DNA of 64,000 bases. Origin: Candidatus Hydrogenedentota bacterium. GTDB lineage: Bacteria; Hydrogenedentota; Hydrogenedentia; Hydrogenedentales; CAILVY01. The notes under the pieces are model-generated. The model was not told the origin of the DNA. It ran no database searches and saw only the letters and a program-made list of their open reading frames with translations. Positions 62,071-64,000 of the stretch are shown piece by piece (position 1 is the first letter of the stretch; each line of letters starts with the position of its first letter). The stretch covers positions 33,542-97,541 of the forward strand of contig JAKQOG010000278.1 in assembly GCA_029565395.1 (NCBI GenBank), written 5' to 3'. A program made the translations under genes and the position numbers.

Positions 62071-63096
62071 ATGTCAAAAAAGATCATTGCGGTCGTTGTT
62101 CTGGCTTTCCTGACGGGATGTGCAGGAATGGAGCATTCAAGCAAGCCGGCAGCCGCACCGAACGCGTTGCCCCGGATGTATTTTGCCGATGAATCCTACG
62201 GCGCTCCATTTGCCAAAGATCCCGAAGTCATTCGATTCAGGGGCGCGTATTACCTTTATTACTCCCTCAAATATGAAAAAGGGAAATTCATTATCGGTAT
62301 TGCGCGAAGCACCAATTTGAACATATGGGAAAAGATGGGTGAAATTCGGCCCGAAACGGCGTATGAGAAAAAGGGTATTGCCGCGCCCGGCGCTATTGTA
62401 CTCGACGGATGCGTTCATCTCTTTTACCAGACCTATGGGAATGGCCCCAAGGATGCTATTTGCCATGCGGTGTCCAAGGACGCCGTCCACTTCACCCGTG
62501 ATGACACAAATCCCATCTTTTCCCCCACAGGCGCCTGGAATTGCGGGCGTGCAATTGACGCGGCGGTGTTTCCATACCAAGACCGGCTCTTGCTGTTTTT
62601 CGCCACGCGCGATCCTTCCATGACCACGCAAATGCTGGGGATGGCCTCCGCTCCGCTTGCTTCCCAGTTCCATCGGGAAGATTGGACTCAATGCGGGGAG
62701 GGGCCAATCTTAAAACCGGAATTGCCGTGGGAAGGCCAATGCATCGAGGCCCCAACGCTTTGCCGGCGAAAGGATCGCCTGTATCTTTTTTACGCCGGCA
62801 ATTACAATAACGCGCCACAGCAGATCGGCGTGGCGGCAAGCGAAGACGGCATTGTCTGGAAAAGAGTGTCGAATCTTCCGTTGCTGCCCAACGGCCCCGC
62901 CGGTTCATGGAATGCTTCGGAGTCAGGGCATCCCGGTGTATTTGTGGATCGGAATGGTTCGCACCATCTGTTTTTTCAGGGAAATAACGACCATGGGAAA
63001 ACCTGGCATCTGTCACGCATGGAGATCCGATGGGAGAAAGGGATTCCCTATCTTATGCGGCCTGAAGACGGTTATGAATTTCATCCGCAGCGGTAA
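62071..63096 (+). CDS. GH43/GH32-like five-bladed beta-propeller lipoprotein
   Basis: 341 residues from the ATG at 62071 (AGGTGA upstream); a GTG at 62059 is in frame. Lipobox LTGC in VVLAFLTGCAG. Propeller blades show the family rhythm: KDPEVIRFRGAYYLYYSL, APGAIVLDGCVHLFYQTYG, RAIDAAVFPYQDRLLLFFAT, IEAPTLCRRKDRLYLFYAGN and ESGHPGVFVDRNGSHHLFFQ. An Asp in the first blade and a Glu in the fourth (CIEAP) fit the GH43-type catalytic positions, but the substrate cannot be predicted. It converges with the GT2 gene. Confidence 0.8.
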   Translation: MSKKIIAVVVLAFLTGCAGMEHSSKPAAAPNALPRMYFADESYGAPFAKDPEVIRFRGAYYLYYSLKYEKGKFIIGIARSTNLNIWEKMGEIRPETAYEKKGIAAPGAIVLDGCVHLFYQTYGNGPKDAICHAVSKDAVHFTRDDTNPIFSPTGAWNCGRAIDAAVFPYQDRLLLFFATRDPSMTTQMLGMASAPLASQFHREDWTQCGEGPILKPELPWEGQCIEAPTLCRRKDRLYLFYAGNYNNAPQQIGVAASEDGIVWKRVSNLPLLPNGPAGSWNASESGHPGVFVDRNGSHHLFFQGNNDHGKTWHLSRMEIRWEKGIPYLMRPEDGYEFHPQR

Positions 63097-63114
63097 TCTA
63101 AACTGGAGCCAGGA

Positions 63115-63840
63115 TTATTTGTATTTCCCCAAACTATTGCGCAGGCGGACGATTAGCATGTCGAAGGCCATGCGTGTGGAATCGGAAATAGGGTGAACCC
63201 GCGATTCGGGATTGTTCAGCCAGCGGACCGGCGCCTCGTCAATGCGCAGTCCATGTTTTTGGGCGATGTAAAGCAGTTCTGCGTCGAAGCTGAAGCGCAG
63301 CACGTGTTGACGGGGAAAAACAATTTCGCAGGCACGGCGGGTGAATCCTTTGAAGCCACACTGGGTGTCTTTGAAGTGGGTCAGGCGCAGCATGCGCAAC
63401 AGCAGGTTGAAGGTGCGCCCCATGGATTCGCGGTACCACGCCTGATGGACCGCAACGTCGGAATCGGGCAAAGCCCGGGAGCCTATGACGATGTCCGCAC
63501 CGTCGTCAAAGCGGGGCCAGAACTTTTCCAATTCCTCGATGGGTGTGGAGGCGTCGGCGTCGGTATACACGCGGAATTCACCGGAAGCCTCAGTCATCCC
63601 CGTTCGCACGGCGTAGCCCTTGCCCTGGTTGGGGGTATAGGCGAGACATTTTAAGGGAGTGCGGTGCGGCTCACTCTCCATTTGCCGGACAATGTCAATA
63701 GTCCGATCACGGCTGCCGTCATCCACAATGATCACTTCGGAATCATACGGCTGAGCGTCCAGATAGGCGAGTGCCTTCCGGAGCGAATCGCCCAGCCGCC
63801 GTTCCTCGTTATATGCGGGGATAATGAGTGACAACCGCAT
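63115..63840 (-). CDS. GT2-family glycosyltransferase, polyprenyl-phosphate hexosyltransferase type
   Basis: 241 residues from the ATG at 63840 with GAGGGGAG upstream; the frame extends ten codons further without support. GT-A motifs: LSLIIPAYNEERRLGDSL, EVIIVDDGSRDRT, PNQGKGYAVRTGM, the metal-binding VYTDADAST, IVIGSRAL, DTQCGFKGFTRRAC and FDAELLYIAQKHG. It most resembles dolichyl-phosphate glucosyl/mannosyltransferases of the ALG5/DPM kind, without C-terminal membrane segments. It loads a hexose onto a lipid carrier. It lies 32 bases after the DUF1080 gene on the same strand. Confidence 0.88.
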   Translation of the reverse strand: MRLSLIIPAYNEERRLGDSLRKALAYLDAQPYDSEVIIVDDGSRDRTIDIVRQMESEPHRTPLKCLAYTPNQGKGYAVRTGMTEASGEFRVYTDADASTPIEELEKFWPRFDDGADIVIGSRALPDSDVAVHQAWYRESMGRTFNLLLRMLRLTHFKDTQCGFKGFTRRACEIVFPRQHVLRFSFDAELLYIAQKHGLRIDEAPVRWLNNPESRVHPISDSTRMAFDMLIVRLRNSLGKYK

Positions 63841-63872
63841 GGTATCTCCCCTCGATAGTGGAGAAAACACGC

Positions 63873-64000
63873 TTAATTCAGCGGTTTGACCCAGATATTC
63901 CGGTACTTCACCGAATTGCCGTGGTCCTGGAGCATGAGCACGCCCTTGGCGGCTTCCTGATCGCTGACCCCGCCCGGCGTGAGGCTATCCATCACCAGTT
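63873..64000 (-). CDS. DUF1080 (3-keto-disaccharide hydrolase type) protein, C-terminal fragment
   Basis: The last 42 codons of a gene entering from the right edge, ending at TAA 63873-63875. The residues (KGVLMLQDHGNSVKYRNIWV and the end KPLN) are the highly conserved last strand of DUF1080 proteins, concanavalin-like secreted proteins common in Planctomycetes-type genomes. The rest lies outside the window. Confidence 0.8.
   Translation of the reverse strand, partial: LVMDSLTPGGVSDQEAAKGVLMLQDHGNSVKYRNIWVKPLN

Overview
The window is a 64 kb stretch of a bacterial chromosome (fairly high GC, no tRNA or rRNA seen) that mixes core biosynthesis with secreted, carbohydrate-active and surface proteins. 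Several proteins share Glu-Gly-rich linkers and a tandem ISLSELLR-type module that I associate with uncultured Hydrogenedentes-like bacteria of the wider Planctomycetes/Lentisphaerae environment. That placement is an inference from style, not from a marker gene. Most starts have good AGGAGG-type ribosome binding sites, and several promoters match the sigma-70 consensus.

Layout. 1-7 kb: secreted surface proteins (a partial Ig-like membrane protein, a six-repeat InlB-type protein, a beta-helix protein with the tandem module). 7-10.5 kb: an NrdD-like protein without a glycyl-radical site, and ornithine aminotransferase. 10.7-22 kb: GH29 fucosidase, an 1156-residue hydrolase and a 1486-residue alpha-2-macroglobulin, the last two ending in the tandem module and separated by a group IIC intron inserted behind a terminator. 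22.3-26 kb: metF, a formylglycine-enzyme-fold protein whose C-terminus resembles a diversity-generating retroelement target, and small toxin-antitoxin-like genes. 26.4-32.8 kb: a ribose-type sugar ABC transporter followed by a GH38 protein. 33-40.8 kb: a TIM-barrel isomerase, DegT aminotransferase and P-loop ATPase operon, a sulfatase, a two-component pair and an aldo/keto-like protein. 41-47 kb: ilvC, a PP2C phosphatase, the argCJB operon and a DUF4258/YgiT pair. 47-52.8 kb: a protein with about 24 EF-hand loops, a dockerin protein and, divergent from it, a membrane-anchored cohesin protein. 53-55 kb: the carboxynorspermidine pathway. 55-64 kb: secreted glycan-active proteins (two-barrel protein, SGNH hydrolase, GH36, GH43-like), a GT2 enzyme and a DUF1080 fragment.

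How it may work together. One protein carries a cohesin-like domain with a C-terminal membrane anchor. Its divergent neighbour carries a classical dockerin, and five other secreted proteins carry a duplicated dockerin-like module with conserved cysteines. The simplest reading is a surface-display system in which hydrolases, a macroglobulin and a possibly hypervariable lectin-fold protein are docked on the cell. This is the most interesting hypothesis in the window and is untested. Small mobile or repeat DNA includes the group IIC intron, a 27-bp perfect inverted repeat, a two-copy REP-like family and a 29-bp inverted pair.
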